Assembly: GCA_905221605.1 (NCBI GenBank)
Contig: CAJNDS010002479.1
Coordinates: 638,501 to 702,500 of the forward strand
Reading direction: 5' to 3'
DNA: 64,000 nucleotides
Origin: Symbiodinium natans
Taxonomy: Eukaryota > Sar > Dinophyceae > Suessiales > Symbiodiniaceae
The notes beneath the pieces are model-generated. The model searched no databases. It had not been told where the DNA came from and was given only the letters and a program-made list of their open reading frames with translations. A program made the translations under genes and the position numbers. Positions 20,331 through 32,138 of this stretch are shown in pieces (the first letter of the stretch is position 1; the number at the start of each line of letters is the position of its first letter).

Positions 20331-20636
20331 ACCCTAAACCCTAAACCCTAAACCCTAAGCCCTAAACCCTAAACCCTAAACCCTAAACCCTAAACCCTAA
20401 ACCCTAAACCCTAAACCCTAAACCCTAAACCCTAAACCCTAAACCCTAAACCCTAAACCCAAACCCTACACCCGACAAAGCCCTTCGACATGGCTTTGCC
20501 CTGTTAGAGGGGGCATCCTTTAGGGTTTTATAGGCTACCTAGCCCTAAACCCTAAACCCTAAACCCTAAACCCTAAACCCTAAACCCTAAACCCTAAACC
20601 CTAAACCCTAAACCCTAAACCCTAAACCCTAAACCC
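20331..20636 (-). repeat. Two long (CCCTAAA)n arrays
   Basis: About 18 units at 20331-20462 and 13 at 20543-20636, the longest uninterrupted arrays in the window. They are separated by about 80 unique bases that may hold a tiny exon. Confidence 0.95.
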
Positions 20637-21092
20637 AATACACCCTTTAGGCACACATGGCATTTCCCTTTGTCCCAGGTTATATACTAGGGGAGCATTC
20701 TACACTACGTAGACTGTACTGCTGTTGCTACCTGAACCCTATAATTAACCCACAAATGAACACCCGAAAGCCCTAAGACCCTAAAGCCCCAAAACCCTAA
20801 ACCCCGAAAAGCCGAAAGTAACATGGGCCCTTTGGGTTAATATGGTTTGTGGAATCTCCGGCCGTCACATGTAGAGGTGACAGTGACGTTTCACAGCTTT
20901 AAGAGTTTTGCAGTTCGAGGACGCGCAGGGAAGCTTCACTCGACCAGAAGACTGAGTCAGGGTGGAGGGTGTAGGCTCGAGGCTTTGGGTTTGTAAGCCC
21001 AGTTTTGTAGGCTCCAAGTTCGGGTTTAGGGGTCCTAAACCCTAAACCCTAAAGCCTAAACCCTAAACCCTAAACCCTAGCTTTAAGACCAG

Positions 21093-21210
21093 AAATCACC
21101 AGCCCAGATCCTGGGCTCCTTAAGCGGGGGCTCTCCTCTGGGAGCTTCCTTGCCGTTCCTACGCCAGCCTTGTTTCTGGACGCCGGACTCGCCCATCTTG
21201 CGGGAGCGAG
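21093..21210 (+). CDS. Candidate exon, 39 codons
   Basis: Acceptor TTAAGACCAG; the frame reads ITSPDPGLLKRGLSSGSFLA then VPTPALFLDAGLAHLAG, donor GTGTAGGG. The other frames contain stops, which makes this one of the better single islands. Confidence 0.52.
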
Positions 21211-21579
21211 GTGTAGGGTTCAGTGTTTAGGGTTTAGGGTGTAGGGTTTAGGGTTTAGGGTTAGGGTTTATAATTACCCTAAACCCGAAACCCTAAATTT
21301 GAGTGTAGGGCTTGTGAACTTGTCCCGCTGCTAGGGTGGCCAGCGTCCAGGCGGCGTCGGATCGTGTAAGTTTATCCAGTGCCGTGCAGACAACTCAGAG
21401 AACAGTAGTTTAGAGTTTAGGGTTCAGGGTTTAGGGTTTTGGATTTAAGCTTTAGGGTTTAGTGTTTAGGGTTTAGGGTTCAGTAGGTTTCAGGTGCGCT
21501 TGCTAATATTGCTTAGCCAAGAGTGTACACCCTACTGAGTTACTGTTGAGAGTTTGGGGTCTAGGGTTCATGGAGCAAG

Positions 21580-21647
21580 TATGGTTCAGCCTCAGTTCCC
21601 GTGTGTCGAAACTCAAGGTAGATGCTGGTGTGTTGTGGTTTGCAAAG
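21580..21647 (+). CDS. Candidate exon
   Basis: After ATGGAGCAAG the frame reads WFSLSSRVSKLKVDAGVLWF then AK, donor GTTAAGC. Function unknown. Confidence 0.43.
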
Positions 21648-21953
21648 GTTAAGCTTTAGGGCTTAAGGCTCTGGGCTTTGTCGTGGGCTTTACGGCTTTG
21701 GGCGAGCCCTAAACCCTAAATCCTAAGCCCTCAAACGGGGCATCTAGCGCCAGGTTAAGGCGGTGAAGGCTCAGGTTGCGTAGCCCTAGAGCCATATCCC
21801 TTTAGGGTGCAGGGTTTAGGGGGTTTGGGGTTTAGGGTTTTAGAGTTAAGGATTTAGGGCCAGGATTACGGGGAGCGGTGGGGCTCCAGGCTCCAGGGCT
21901 TCTACTGTTTAGGGTTTCGTGTTCTCCTCGTTCTCCTTTTTTTTTCTTCACAG

Positions 21954-22008
21954 GACCTACAAGAATCATCACGGAAATGCCCACTAAGCCGAGCCGAGAA
22001 CTTACTGG
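21954..22008 (+). CDS. Candidate exon with a strong pyrimidine tract
   Basis: TCCTTTTTTTTTCTTCACAG is a textbook acceptor. The frame reads DLQESSRKCPLSRAENLL, donor G|GTTTAGGG. Function unknown. Confidence 0.55.
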
Positions 22009-23232
22009 GTTTAGGGTTTAGGGTTTAGGGTTTAGGGTTTAGGGTTTAGGATTAAGTGGGTCTTGGCTAGCTAGCTGTTGTCTGTGGGTCAATTTCACGT
22101 CGTGGCCCCTTTGAGAAGCGATCGTGGAGGCTGGCACCATCCCAAATGTCTCAACCCGAAGCCCGCACCCTAAACCCTCAACCCTCACCGCTAACCCCTA
22201 AACCCTAAACCCTAAACCCTAAACCTTAAACCCGAAACCCTAAACCCTAAACCCTAAGCCCTAAACCCTAAACCCAAACTTGCCTAGACCCTTCCGGCCA
22301 AAGTCCTCTCGCCCCTCGCACGCCAGCGTTCACCAGGTAGTCGACCGTGGAGTTGGGTTTTCCTTCTCCCTGAGAGATCAACCCCAAGGCTCACCTGTAG
22401 TCCCAGTTTTTGAGAACCCTAAACCCTAAACCCTAAACCCTAAACCCTAAACCCTAAACCCTAAACCCTAAACCCTAAACCCTAAACCCTAAGCCCTAAG
22501 CCCTAAGCCCTAAACCCTAAACCTAAACCCCAAAAAGAGTTCCCAAGTGTGCGACCTTTGAGCCTTAGGGTATAGGACTTAGGCTGCTCAGCTCCTTGCC
22601 CTGAGAGGCATCTCTGCTTTGAAAGCCCTAAAACTCCCCAAGCCCTGTCTTTTCGGGTTAGGGTTCAGGGGTGCTGGGTTCAGGGTTCAGGGTTCAGGGT
22701 TTAGGGTTTAGGGTTTAGGGTTTAGGATTCTCTGTGCGTAGGGAGAAATAGGGTGGCCCTCCCTGGGTGGCACGCGACAAGGTGCGTTTGGGTGGCCAGT
22801 CTAGGGTTTGGGGTTTAGGGTTTAGTGTTTAGGGTACGAGTCCCGAATAGTGCCCCCTACTATACCCCCTATTCAGGACTCTCAGTATAATGAAAGAACA
22901 TCCCAAAGCCCCAAACCCTCAAGGCCCCGGAGGCGTGTAGCCCTAAACCCTAAAGACTAAACCCTAAACCCTAAACCCTAAACCCTAAACCCCGATCTGT
23001 GCCATGAAGCGTCAAGGAGCTTGGGCCCCAGGTGCCCCCGTGGGGGTTTACGATATGAGGGGTACCTGAATGGGGTCCTTACGATAAGGGAATCCCTACT
23101 TTGTGGGGTTTAGGGTTTAGGGTTTAGGGTTTAGGGCTTAGGGTTTAGGGTTTAGGGTTTAGGGTTTAGGGAAAGTTTAGGGTTCAGGGTATAATAGGGA
23201 GCCCTTATGTTGTCGTAAACCCCCATGCCAAG

Positions 23233-23329
23233 ACCTCCCTCTGAGGCGTGGCGAAGCCACGCCATAGAAGGAGCGAGACATGGAAAGAGCACAGCGAAAC
23301 CACAAGACATCCACCTCATGATAAGAAAG
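23233..23329 (+). CDS. Candidate exon, 32 codons
   Basis: Acceptor CATGCCAAG, which also ends an inverted-repeat element (GGGGGTTTACG at 23041 and CGTAAACCCCC at 23213). The frame reads PPSEAWRSHAIEGARHGKST then AKPQDIHLMIRK, donor GTTTAGGG. The other forward frames have stops. Confidence 0.55.
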
Positions 23330-24226
23330 GTTTAGGGTTTAGGGTTTAGGGTTTAGGGTTTAGGGCTTAGGGTTTAGGGTTTAGGGGCTGTCTGCACTCA
23401 ACCCCACCCGCCAATACGGCGGCCCTAATAATGAGGACCCTGAAGACGGGCCAGGACACTAGAGAATCTGATTGTCTAGGAGTCTAGGACTTCTTTCTGG
23501 AGGCCTCACAGTAGAGTATCCCTAAATCCTGAACCCTAAATCGTCGGTTCCTAAGCCCCGCAGCCCCCAAGCCTGAGCCAAAAAGTTCCAAATCCCCAAA
23601 CCCCGAAACCCTAAACCCTGAAGGTCATGATAAAGCGAACTTGTGTGTGAGCCACTCGGAACTTGCAGTTTCGATGGGCTGCGAGAACCCTTCAATTTCT
23701 TTGCGACTTCGATAGGAGACACTAACCCTTCAAGAGACAGATCTTCAAGGCCCCAAAGCCCCCCAAAGCGAAGAGGCCCAAAAGACCCCAAAGGGAATAA
23801 AGAGCAAAGAACAAAACCCGGCAAAAGCTCCAAACCCCCCCCCCCCCCCCAAACACGCCAACACCCCCCCTAAACCCCCAACCCTAAACCACTAACCCTA
23901 AACCCTAAACCCCCAACCCGAAACGCCTAACCCTAAACCCTGAACCCTAAACCCCTAACCCTAAACCCTAAACTCTCAAAGATGCCCCAGCTGAGTTCTC
24001 CGTAGGCAGCCCCCGGAAGCGCTGCTTCTCTGGCGCCTGGGGCCGGATAGGGTTTAGGGTTTAGGGTTTAGGGTTTAGGGTTTAGGGTTTAGGGTTTAGG
24101 GTTTAGGGTCTAGGGTCTAGGGTTTAGGGTTTAGGGTTTAGGGTTTAGGGTTTAGAGTTTCGAGTTTCGGGTTTCAGGTTTGGGGTTTAGGGCTTCGGGT
24201 TTGGGGTTTAGGGTTTCGCGGTGCAG

Positions 24227-24624
24227 GTTTGCACGCCCACTGAAGTTAAAGGGTGTAGAGGTTTGCATAGGGAAGTTGCAGGACCTGTTGGCCAGGGGTT
24301 GTTTGAAGAGTTTCCAGGCAGAACACCTTGCGCAACGCTTCACGAAAGGGGCATATGGAGCTGTCGAACGGTTATACTGGGGGTATGCGAGGGATTATGA
24401 GGGAAACTACGTGCCTGAAGCTGCGCCAGAGCTAGCCTCCCAGTGTTCACAGACAGTAGTAGCCCTAAACCCTAAACCCTAAACCCTAAACCCTAAACCC
24501 TAAACCCTAAACCACTCGCAACTACCAGAGAGAGACAGGTGTGCATGCGTGCGGGGAGGGGAGTTCGCCTCTCCTCATGCCCTGGACAAGAAGAAGAACA
24601 AGAAGAAGAAGAATAAGAAGATGA
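24227..24624 (+). CDS. Two exons forming a gene 3' end with a basic tail
   Basis: Exon 24227-24455 follows CGCGGTGCAG and is open for 76 codons (for example GKLQDLLARGCLKSFQAEHL, then AYGAVERLYWGYARDYEGNY), with donor GTAGTAG. Exon 24529-24624 follows CAACTACCAG. Joining in phase 0 gives a Pro/Trp segment and then an Arg-rich tail (TRRRTRRRRIRR) and TGA. The other frame of the second exon ends in a Lys-rich tail at 24641. This is probably the 3' end of a gene. No family is recognised. Confidence 0.57.
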
Positions 24625-24659
24625 AAAAGAAGAAAAAATAAGAAGAATAATAAACAACT

Positions 24660-25020
24660 GAGACACGACCAGTAAGCTGCAATACGAAAGCAATTAAGGG
24701 TTTATGTTTTAAGGGTATAAAAAAAGGGTTCAAGGTCTAGGGATTAAGGTCTAGTGTTTAAGGGTTTTCAAAAAATGGTGTTTAAGGTTTAGAGTTTAGT
24801 AAGGTTTACGGTTCAGGGCATAGCATTCATACAGGGAGTTCCAAAATGCGGTCCATAACTCAGCCGATAGTTAAGCTTTCAATTTGTTGGCTTCCGTATC
24901 TTGCAGGAAGAACAACAAACCAATGAATCCCAAACCCCAAATCCTGAACCCTTATGAACCCTCATAACTTCTAAACCGTAAACCCTAAACACTAAACACT
25001 TAACCCTAAACCCGAAACCC
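24660..25020. other. Intergenic-looking spacer
   Basis: A comparatively AT-rich stretch with scattered TTTAAGG and AAACCC variants after the likely gene end at 24624. No convincing exon is seen. Confidence 0.5.
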
Positions 25021-25525
25021 TAAACCCTAAACTGCATTCTCGGCAGAAGTAGGCTTGTCCTCGAAATTTCACAAGGGCAGCTCCTGGAGGGTTTAGGGTT
25101 CAGGGTTTCGGGTGTAGGCCCCTAGTATGATCCCTATTCAGGACTGTTAGCATAAGGCGGGAGCAACCCTGAAGCCTAAACCCTAAACCCTAAACCCTAA
25201 ACCCTAAACCCTAAACCCTAAACCCTAAACCCTAAACCCTAAACCCTAAACCCTAACCCAAGAAAGATGGCACATGAGACGGGCCTGCGGGCTCCTAGCT
25301 TGCCGAGTCCAGGAGCATCGGGCCGAACAGAAGCACGAAATGCTGCGGCGTTTCGGCCCAGAAGCGGGTTTAGGGTTTAGGGCTAGCCGGGGTTTAGGGT
25401 TTAGGGTTTAGGGTTTAGGGTTTAGGGTTTAGGGTTTAGGCTTTAGGGTTTAGGGTGTAGGGTTTAGGGTTTAGGGTTTAGGGCTTAGGGTTTGGGGTTT
25501 AGGATTTAGGGTTTAGGGTTATCAG

Positions 25526-25638
25526 TCACACTGTTTGTTGCATCGTGCGTATGCGGCCTCTTCCGATTTGCGATGTTTTCTGCCTGCTTGCTGGCTGCTT
25601 CATCCTGGCGACGTTCTTGTATCTTGCGGTCGAGGAGG
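25526..25638 (+). CDS. Candidate exon with a membrane segment
   Basis: Acceptor GTTATCAG; the frame reads HTVCCIVRMRPLPICDVFCL then LAGCFILATFLYLAVEE, a likely membrane span, with donor GTGAGGCG. The 25279-25367 island upstream is also open. Confidence 0.5.
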
Positions 25639-25907
25639 TGAGGCGCCCTAAACCCTAAACCCTAAACCCTAAACGGGACCTGGCTGCACATGTGACGCAG
25701 ATCCAGCTGCCGGGGTGTCATGTCTCGGGGTTTAGGGTTTAGGGTTTAGGGTTAGGGTTTAGGGTTTAGGGTTTAGGGTTTAGGGTTTAGGGTTTAGGGT
25801 TATATAGAGTTTAGGGCTGGGGCTTACGGCCTAGGGTTTGGGGTGTAGGGTTAGAGTTTAGGGTTCAGGCAATGCGTCGGGGTCTAAGGCGTTTCTTTGA
25901 CCTGCAG

Positions 25908-25976
25908 TTTGGCAGACACATGCAGTTGCTGGAATTGTTTGGCAGAAACGAAAACAAGGCACCGTTCCACAATTAA
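25908..25976 (+). CDS. Candidate terminal exon
   Basis: Acceptor TCTTTGACCTGCAG; the frame reads FGRHMQLLELFGRNENKAPF then HN and TAA. It has a good pyrimidine tract. Function unknown. Confidence 0.47.
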   Translation, partial: FGRHMQLLELFGRNENKAPFHN

Positions 25977-26544
25977 CAAGAACTGACCCCAAACCCTAAA
26001 TCCTAAACCTAGGCCCTAAACCCTAAACCCTACTATTGCATGTGACAGGCTCTGCTTGTGTACAGGAAGACAAAAAGAACGCCCCTAAACCCCCAACGCT
26101 ATGGATGGGGCGTTTTGGGGTTCAGGGTTTAGGGTTTTCAGAGAAACCCCATAGCATTTCGGATCGCTTCAGTTGCTGGATTCACTTTCGCAGGTTCTCT
26201 GTGGATGAGTCAAAAATAGCAGGGTCGTCCGTCTCGCCTCGGGTATCTCACAATTGCGCGGATTTGTTTCCCTAAACCGTAAACCCTAAACCCAAAACCC
26301 AAAACCCTAAACCCTAAACCCTAAACCCCTGCACTTAAATACAGGTCACCTTTGCTATTGAATTGGCAGTGTTGTCCACACAAGTTGCTTGGCGTGCTTT
26401 CCGCCGGACTGCAAAAGATCCCTGCTTCCAAAGTTAACAGTTAGGCAGACTTAGACTTGTAAAGTGGAAGGTGCGAACAAGCTGCTGAATTTGCCTCAAC
26501 TTGAGAAACCATGCGCGAATTGAGCTGAGAATCATTTGTTTCAG

Positions 26545-26690
26545 TCCTCTGCGCACATTCGAATGTCAAAAGCCGCTGGAACTTGCGACACCAGCGCAGG
26601 AAGACGTCATTCACAAGCTGGCAATCGTCCAACACGGACATCTCACACAGCGAGCGTTGCTCAGCCAGGACGGGTTGAGACGAGGCTCTT
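26545..26690 (+). CDS. Candidate exon, strand not fully certain
   Basis: Acceptor CATTTGTTTCAG; the frame reads PLRTFECQKPLELATPAQED then VIHKLAIVQHGHLTQRALLS, donor GTAAGGAAC. The minus strand is open for 99 codons over the same bases and also looks protein-like, so orientation rests on the two good plus-strand splice sites. Confidence 0.45.
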
Positions 26691-26869
26691 GTAAGGAACA
26701 TAAACGAAGATCTCAGAACAGCATATGACATAGTACGCAATGCACCCTTGTGTTAACTTCAAGTAAGTTACGATAATAGGGAGCATACCACACGTAGACC
26801 TGGTAATTCAATTCAGTTCACCCTAAACCTTAAACCCTAAACCCTAAACCCTAAACCAGAGCCCAGCAG

Positions 26870-28997
26870 ATGGGAGCTCATTTGTTGCGCTCAAGGGATC
26901 CAATACTCCCGCAAGGTTGTGGGAACCCCTCAAGGGGGCTCCCTGATACTTGGAATTAAACCCTAAACCCTAGACCCTAAACCCTAAACCCTAAACCCCA
27001 AACTGAAACCCTAAACCTTATACACCCGAGGGTCCAACCTGAGGGGCGACAACGTAGAGGTCCCTTGATGCTAGTCCTTGAGGGTTATTTTCGTTTTGCT
27101 TTGTGGGGGGGGGGGGGGGAGTTAGGGTTTAGGGTTTAGGGTTTGGGGTTTGGGGTTTGGGGGTACCGAGACTATGCGACCTGCAACGCACCCACAATGA
27201 ACAAGTTGGGATAAACCCATTCAGTTCTTTTCTTGGGCCTGAAATGACCCATTTGAAGGGTTGATGGTCTACAGACCATAGGCCACACTAAGGCATGTGT
27301 TAAGGTATATGCGCCATCAGCCCACTTTGAGCACACATTGCAGGATGCGAGTGTGGGAGTGGCAGCTGGCTGTGAGCATCACCGGGACATTCCGGCGCTG
27401 AAGGTTCACTTGGCACGCTTGAGGCGTCTGGTCGTCGACGGCAACTACTCAGATCTGGAGACTCTGCTTGATAGCTGGAGTGCGAAGGGCAGGTACGTGC
27501 ACAACATAGATGTTCCTGAGACGTCCGCCCAATACAAGCAGATGAACTGCAGCGACCTGGACTACCTTGCAAAGGAGCACGTAAAGGTGGACGAGTCTGC
27601 ATATGACACCAACAGCAGACATGCCAGTCGCATAGATAACTTGACTGTTCTGGAGCTGGGACTCTACATGACGCGCCATGCAAACGAGAGGGCGTTGATG
27701 CGCTCCCTCAGAGGGACTGCAACGCACGCCCACGTGGAGGGTGCCTCTATGGAAGACCGGATCAAGATCATCCGCCTCTTGCTGGAGAAGGGGTTCTCTT
27801 GGGACAGTGGGGCCTTGGTCTGCAAAGTGGTCCCGCCAGAGAACGGCTATCGCAAGACCATCCGGACGGCCTTTGCGCGCACCATCCTGCACGATGTCGT
27901 GCGTGATTTGGTGCATCTGAACCTGGGTCTTGGAGTACTATACTTTTAATACTTTTTTTTTGGTTCTGGTTTCCTATTAGAGCTACTTAATGCTAAGGAA
28001 CAAGAGCCGCATCGAGTTTCTTCGTGACAGCCCCCTTTGTGGCGGCAACGACATGGATGGTGTCATCTGGATCTTGGCGCAGGCGCCAGAGGCCTTCACG
28101 ATGCTAAGTGTTACGACCCGCAAGACCGTCTTGATGCAAGCGGCGGAAGACCCTTTCGATCATGACGATGGGCTTGTGAATTTTCCTGAGCTCATCCGGC
28201 TTCATGCTGTCATGCAGGCCCCATTGACCACAGTGGATCCGTATGGCTGGAATGCAGAAATGCTTGCAGCCGGACAACTCAATGCAGCTCATACGGGGTA
28301 CCTGCAAAGGACCGTTGAAAAGAAATGGCGCCGTGAGTACAGGGAGGCCTTTGACCTTCCTTTCTGGTCTAAGGAAGCTTCTGATACATTGGCAGATGCA
28401 TGTGTGCTGGCCAGTGGGCACTTTTACCTGCTGACCATGATTTGTGTAGCGGCCCTGCTATTGCTGTCATGCTGCGCATTGACCGCAAGGACTCCCGTCA
28501 CACTGCAATGCATGGACATGCTGTTCAGAGTTTTGTGGCTGCTGGTCGTCAACACGTCCTTTCTGACGCTGCCCCCGATATTCCTCATCGCTTACCGCAG
28601 ACGGGTCTCCGTGTTCTCGGTACCGCATGTTGCTAAGTGGAATCCGCTTCCTTTGACGATCAGAATGGTGCTTCTTGTATCTGTCTTGATTGTTGCTATT
28701 TTCATGTACTTCGATGCCAAAGCGGTCCGTGGAAAGGAAGCAGAAAGGGTACCAAAGAAGGCATCTCCGCAGGACAGGTACCAGGATCCTAACAGCCCTC
28801 TCCTTGGCTGCATATGCATCTTTCTTCTGATGTCTTGTCTCATGATCATATACCTACAGACTGTAATGCAGCCCTTGGCTATGGACCCGAAGAAGATTGG
28901 GCTATGGCTGGGGTCTTTGCTGGTACAGGTCCGGTTCACCTTGGATGACAACACAGTACAGGAGGAATTGCGACACGATGAGAATCTTGGTGGTTGA
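26870..28997 (+). CDS. Ankyrin-like protein with four membrane segments
   Basis: Model: exons 26870-26915 (ATG just after CAGCAG), 27031-27053 (23 bases), 27344-27934 and 27981-28997, all joining in phase, about 558 residues. The N-terminal half is soluble and helical. Pieces such as DGNYSDLETLLDSW, EDRIKIIRLLLEKGFSW and WNAEMLAAGQLNAAHTGYL resemble degenerate ankyrin repeats. Four hydrophobic spans follow, starting near FYLLTMICVAALLLLSCCAL, LFRVLWLLVVNTSFLTLPPI, IRMVLLVSVLIVAIFMYF and LLGCICIFLLMSCLMIIYL. The 46-base intron 27935-27980 is GTACTA..TTTCCTATTAG. The layout recalls TRP-like channels, but no pore signature is visible. The stop at 28995-28997 may not be the end: a donor GTGGTTGAG lies just before it and candidate exons follow (29206, and about 29418-29532). 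The two short 5' exons are less certain than the last two. Confidence 0.7.
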
Positions 28998-29123
28998 GGG
29001 CTTAGGGTTGGAGGGTTTAGGGTTTAGGATTTAGGGTTTGGAATTTGGAGGCACTTGAGACAGACCTCGTTCAAAAAAGTGTGTAGGACTTAGGGCTTAG
29101 GGAGTTTAGGGCTACTACCTGCA

Positions 29124-29205
29124 GATCTTGGTAGAAGGTTCCCCTATAAAGTAACCAACCCAAAAAACGGTGCTCTTAGTTGTGTATGGTTCGTGGGCTA
29201 CCAAG
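29124..29205 (+). mobile_element. Family J introner-like element (CTTGGTAG ... CTACCAAG)
   Basis: The left arm CTTGGTAGAAGGTTCCCC and the right arm GTTCGTGGGCTACCAAG match the intron at 60779-60910 and the copy at 35385-35472. The preceding GA (GATC) could be the donor, and GAAT follows the right end. Confidence 0.62.
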
Positions 29206-29281
29206 GAATGCCCTTCGACAGCAGCTGCAGGCTTTCTTTTGGGACCGCCGACATGGCCGAATCTGCCGAGCGTGCTCACAG
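29206..29281 (+). CDS. Candidate exon after a family J element
   Basis: Directly after CTACCAAG one frame reads NALRQQLQAFFWDRRHGRIC, donor GTGCGAG. A second frame is open too. It may continue the 26870-28997 gene, but the phase does not decide between frames. Confidence 0.45.
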
Positions 29282-29939
29282 GTGCGAGTTTACGAAAATA
29301 CGGATTTACGGTTTAGGGTTTAGGGTTTCTAGGGTTTGAAACAGACCCCCAAATGGTAGGACTCCCTCTTGTTGACGGACTCCCCAAGAAGGGTACCCCC
29401 GGATGTCCGGAACCCTGAGGTGAGCAGGCGCTCAAGCCGGCAAAGTAGAGTCTCCCGCGAGGCAAGCCGCGGATCCTCTCAGGATCAACCGGGACAGGAC
29501 TACATGGTCATAGTAGGGAATGAGGGAAATTAGGGCCCTATATATATATATATATATATGCTCACCCCCCCCCCCCTACGACAGACCCCGGAAGCGAAAA
29601 AAAGGCTACGGACAGCATAGCTGCACACAGCAGCCAGACACGTTAACAAACAATAGATATATACATATATATATATGTGTGTATATCTATATATGGTACC
29701 TCCCCCCCCAAAAAAAACACGTCTCCATATGCTCTTCCCTGAAGTCCGACAGATCGGCCTGCCAGTTTGGTCATGGTAGGGTTTTACTAATTCATTAAAT
29801 ATTTACTCAACTTCACAGATTTGTCTACCGTAATTGATTTCAAACACTTTCGTTAACTTCGTTGATTCCAAAAAGCTTAATTCACATAATTTGATCCACT
29901 CAGCAATTGCTCGAGCGAGTGCTCAAACAGAAGTGACCT

Positions 29940-31140
29940 GAACAATTTGCTGGACATCGTGGATTGCTATTAATTTCAATTAGATTGCTGTTAGTTTTAC
30001 TTGGGTTCCTATTAAATTTAATAGGATTCATAGGGTTCGTATGAGTTCAATAGGAATCCCATTTAAATCAATAGGAAACCCATTAAAATGAATGAGAACC
30101 CTATTGAAATTGAGACGAGTCTTTTGTGAAAACTTAGTAAGAATCCTAGTACAATCAATAAGAACCTGGTTGAAATACGTAGAAGCTTATTAAATTAACA
30201 GGGCTCCTATTAAATTTTCTTGGAGTCCTAAATTCAGAGGAATCATAGGAAGGCCATTGAAATGAATAGAAACCCTTTTGAATTCATAGGAATGCTATTA
30301 AAATTAATAGGAACCCTACAAAAGAATCTATGAATTCTTTTAAGAGTAACAGGAATCCGTTTAACATGAAGATGAATCCTATTAAAAGATTAAGAGGAGC
30401 CAATAAAATTCTATAAAAAAGGTAACGTGGACGCTTTAAAACTTGAAACAATAAGAGTCGTACTGTTAGAACTCCTATTAAAACTGTAAATAAATAGGAT
30501 TGCTAATAAAATTAATAAGAGTTACAATAACATTACTTCGAGTCCAAGTGAAATGAATAGGGAACAGGATTTAAAAGCATAATCGGAGCACTGTGGAACC
30601 TAGTAGGAATCCTATGAACATTATTAGGAATCCTGTCAACATGATTGAGAAACCCTGCTAAAATGAATACGAAGCCTATTCCAATTAATCAGAAGCCTTT
30701 TTACATGAATAGGAAGCTTGTCAAAGCAAACGGAATCCAATTAGAAATTGTACGACATCTTATGAAAATGAACAAGAAGCCTATTGACATTAATAGGAAT
30801 ATGTTTAAAGTTTGTTATGATGCTTATTAAAATTCTTATGCTAATTTATTAAAACTTTTCTTAAAACTAACTAGGAATAAGAATGCTATTAAAATGACTA
30901 AGAATCGTATTCAAATTACTTGGCATTTGAGTAAAATGAATAGGAATCAATCTTAAACCCAAGAAAGCCCTTTAATAGGCATCCTTTAAAATTCAATACG
31001 AACCTCATACAGGAACCCTAGTGAAAATCACTTTGAATGCAAGTAAAACGATTAGGAATCTTATTCATTAAATAAGGACCCCCATTAAAGTGAACAGGAG
31101 TATTATAAAATTGAATAGGCAGCCTAAATCATAATAAGGA
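29940..31140. repeat. AT-rich degenerate ~20-base repeats (AATAGGAATCC/TATTAAAATG)
   Basis: Over 1 kb is built from loosely repeated TATTAAAATGAATAGGAACC-type units, alternating with their near reverse complements. GC content is far lower than in the rest of the window and telomere-type repeats are almost absent. No gene is seen. Confidence 0.8.
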
Positions 31141-31149
31141 ATCATATAA

Positions 31150-31960
31150 GAACCCCTGAAAAATCTTATCCAAACTCCAGTCTCCAAAATTCCAAAAATC
31201 CAAAAATCCACCCCAAAGGTTTGGGTTTTTGGAAACTCGAACGGGAGCCTCAAAATCCAAAAATCGAGCTAATTCCTCGAGTTTCCAAAATTCCAAAAAT
31301 CCAAAAAAAACACCCCAAGGTTTGGAATTTTGGAAACTCGAGGAATTAGCTCGATTTTTGGATTTTGAGGCTCCCGTTCGAGTTTCCAAAAATCCAAACC
31401 TTTGGGGTGGATTTTTGGATTTTTGGAATTTTGGAAACTCGAGCGGGAGCCTCCAAATCCAAAAATCGAGCAAATTCCTCGAGTTTCCAAAATTCCAAAA
31501 ATCCAAAAAAATCACCCCAAGGTTTGGAATTTTGGAAACTCGAGGAATTTGCTCGATTTTTGGATTTTGACGCTCCCGCTCGAGTTTCCAAAAATCCGAA
31601 ACTTGTGTTGGAGTTTTTGGATTTTTGGATTTTTGGAAACTCGAGGAATTTGCTCGATTTTTGGATTTTGACGCTCCCGCTCGAGTTTCCAAAAATCCGA
31701 AACTTGGGTTGGAATTTTTGGATTTTTGGAATTTTTGGAAACTCGAGGAATTGGCTCGATTTTTGGATTTTGAGGCTCCCGCTCGAGTTTTCAAAAATCC
31801 GAAACTTGGGTTGGAGTTTTTGGATTTTTGGAATTTTGGAAACTCGAGGATTTTGCTCGATTTTTGGATTTTGAGGCTCCCGCTCGAGTTTCCAAAAATC
31901 CGAAACTTGGGTTGGGTTTTTTGGGTTTTTGGATTTTTGGAAACTCGAGGAATTTTGGAG
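31150..31960. repeat. ~101-base satellite with inverted units
   Basis: Units contain GCTCGATTTTTGGATTTTGA, GGCTCCCGCTCGAGTTTCC and GGAATTTTGGAAACTCGAGG. From about 31560 they run head to tail with spacing near 101 bases. From 31150 to 31500 they alternate in orientation and form long palindromes. Long ORFs on both strands here come from the repeat. Confidence 0.9.
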
Positions 31961-32138
31961 CGTTGGTCTTCCGCCCCCTTCCTGGACAGACTGGAAATGC
32001 AATTCCAGGGTCTGTCGTAGGGGGGGGGGTGACCATATATATCTATATCTATATCTATCTATATAAATATATATCTATATATATATATACATATAGATAT
32101 ATATACATATATACCCTTTAAGGGATTATATACACCAG

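Noticed and set aside
22112-22165. PARP-type zinc finger (GGWHHPKCLNPKP frame)
   Set aside because: Only one short island in one of two open frames matches loosely, and no partner cysteines are found nearby.
28592-28954. Minus-strand 120-residue ORF
   Set aside because: Antisense shadow of the four-span membrane protein exon.
31129-32020. Several 100-220 residue ORFs on both strands
   Set aside because: They translate the 101-base satellite in different frames and orientations, and the repeated Phe/Lys/Asn pattern follows the DNA repeat.
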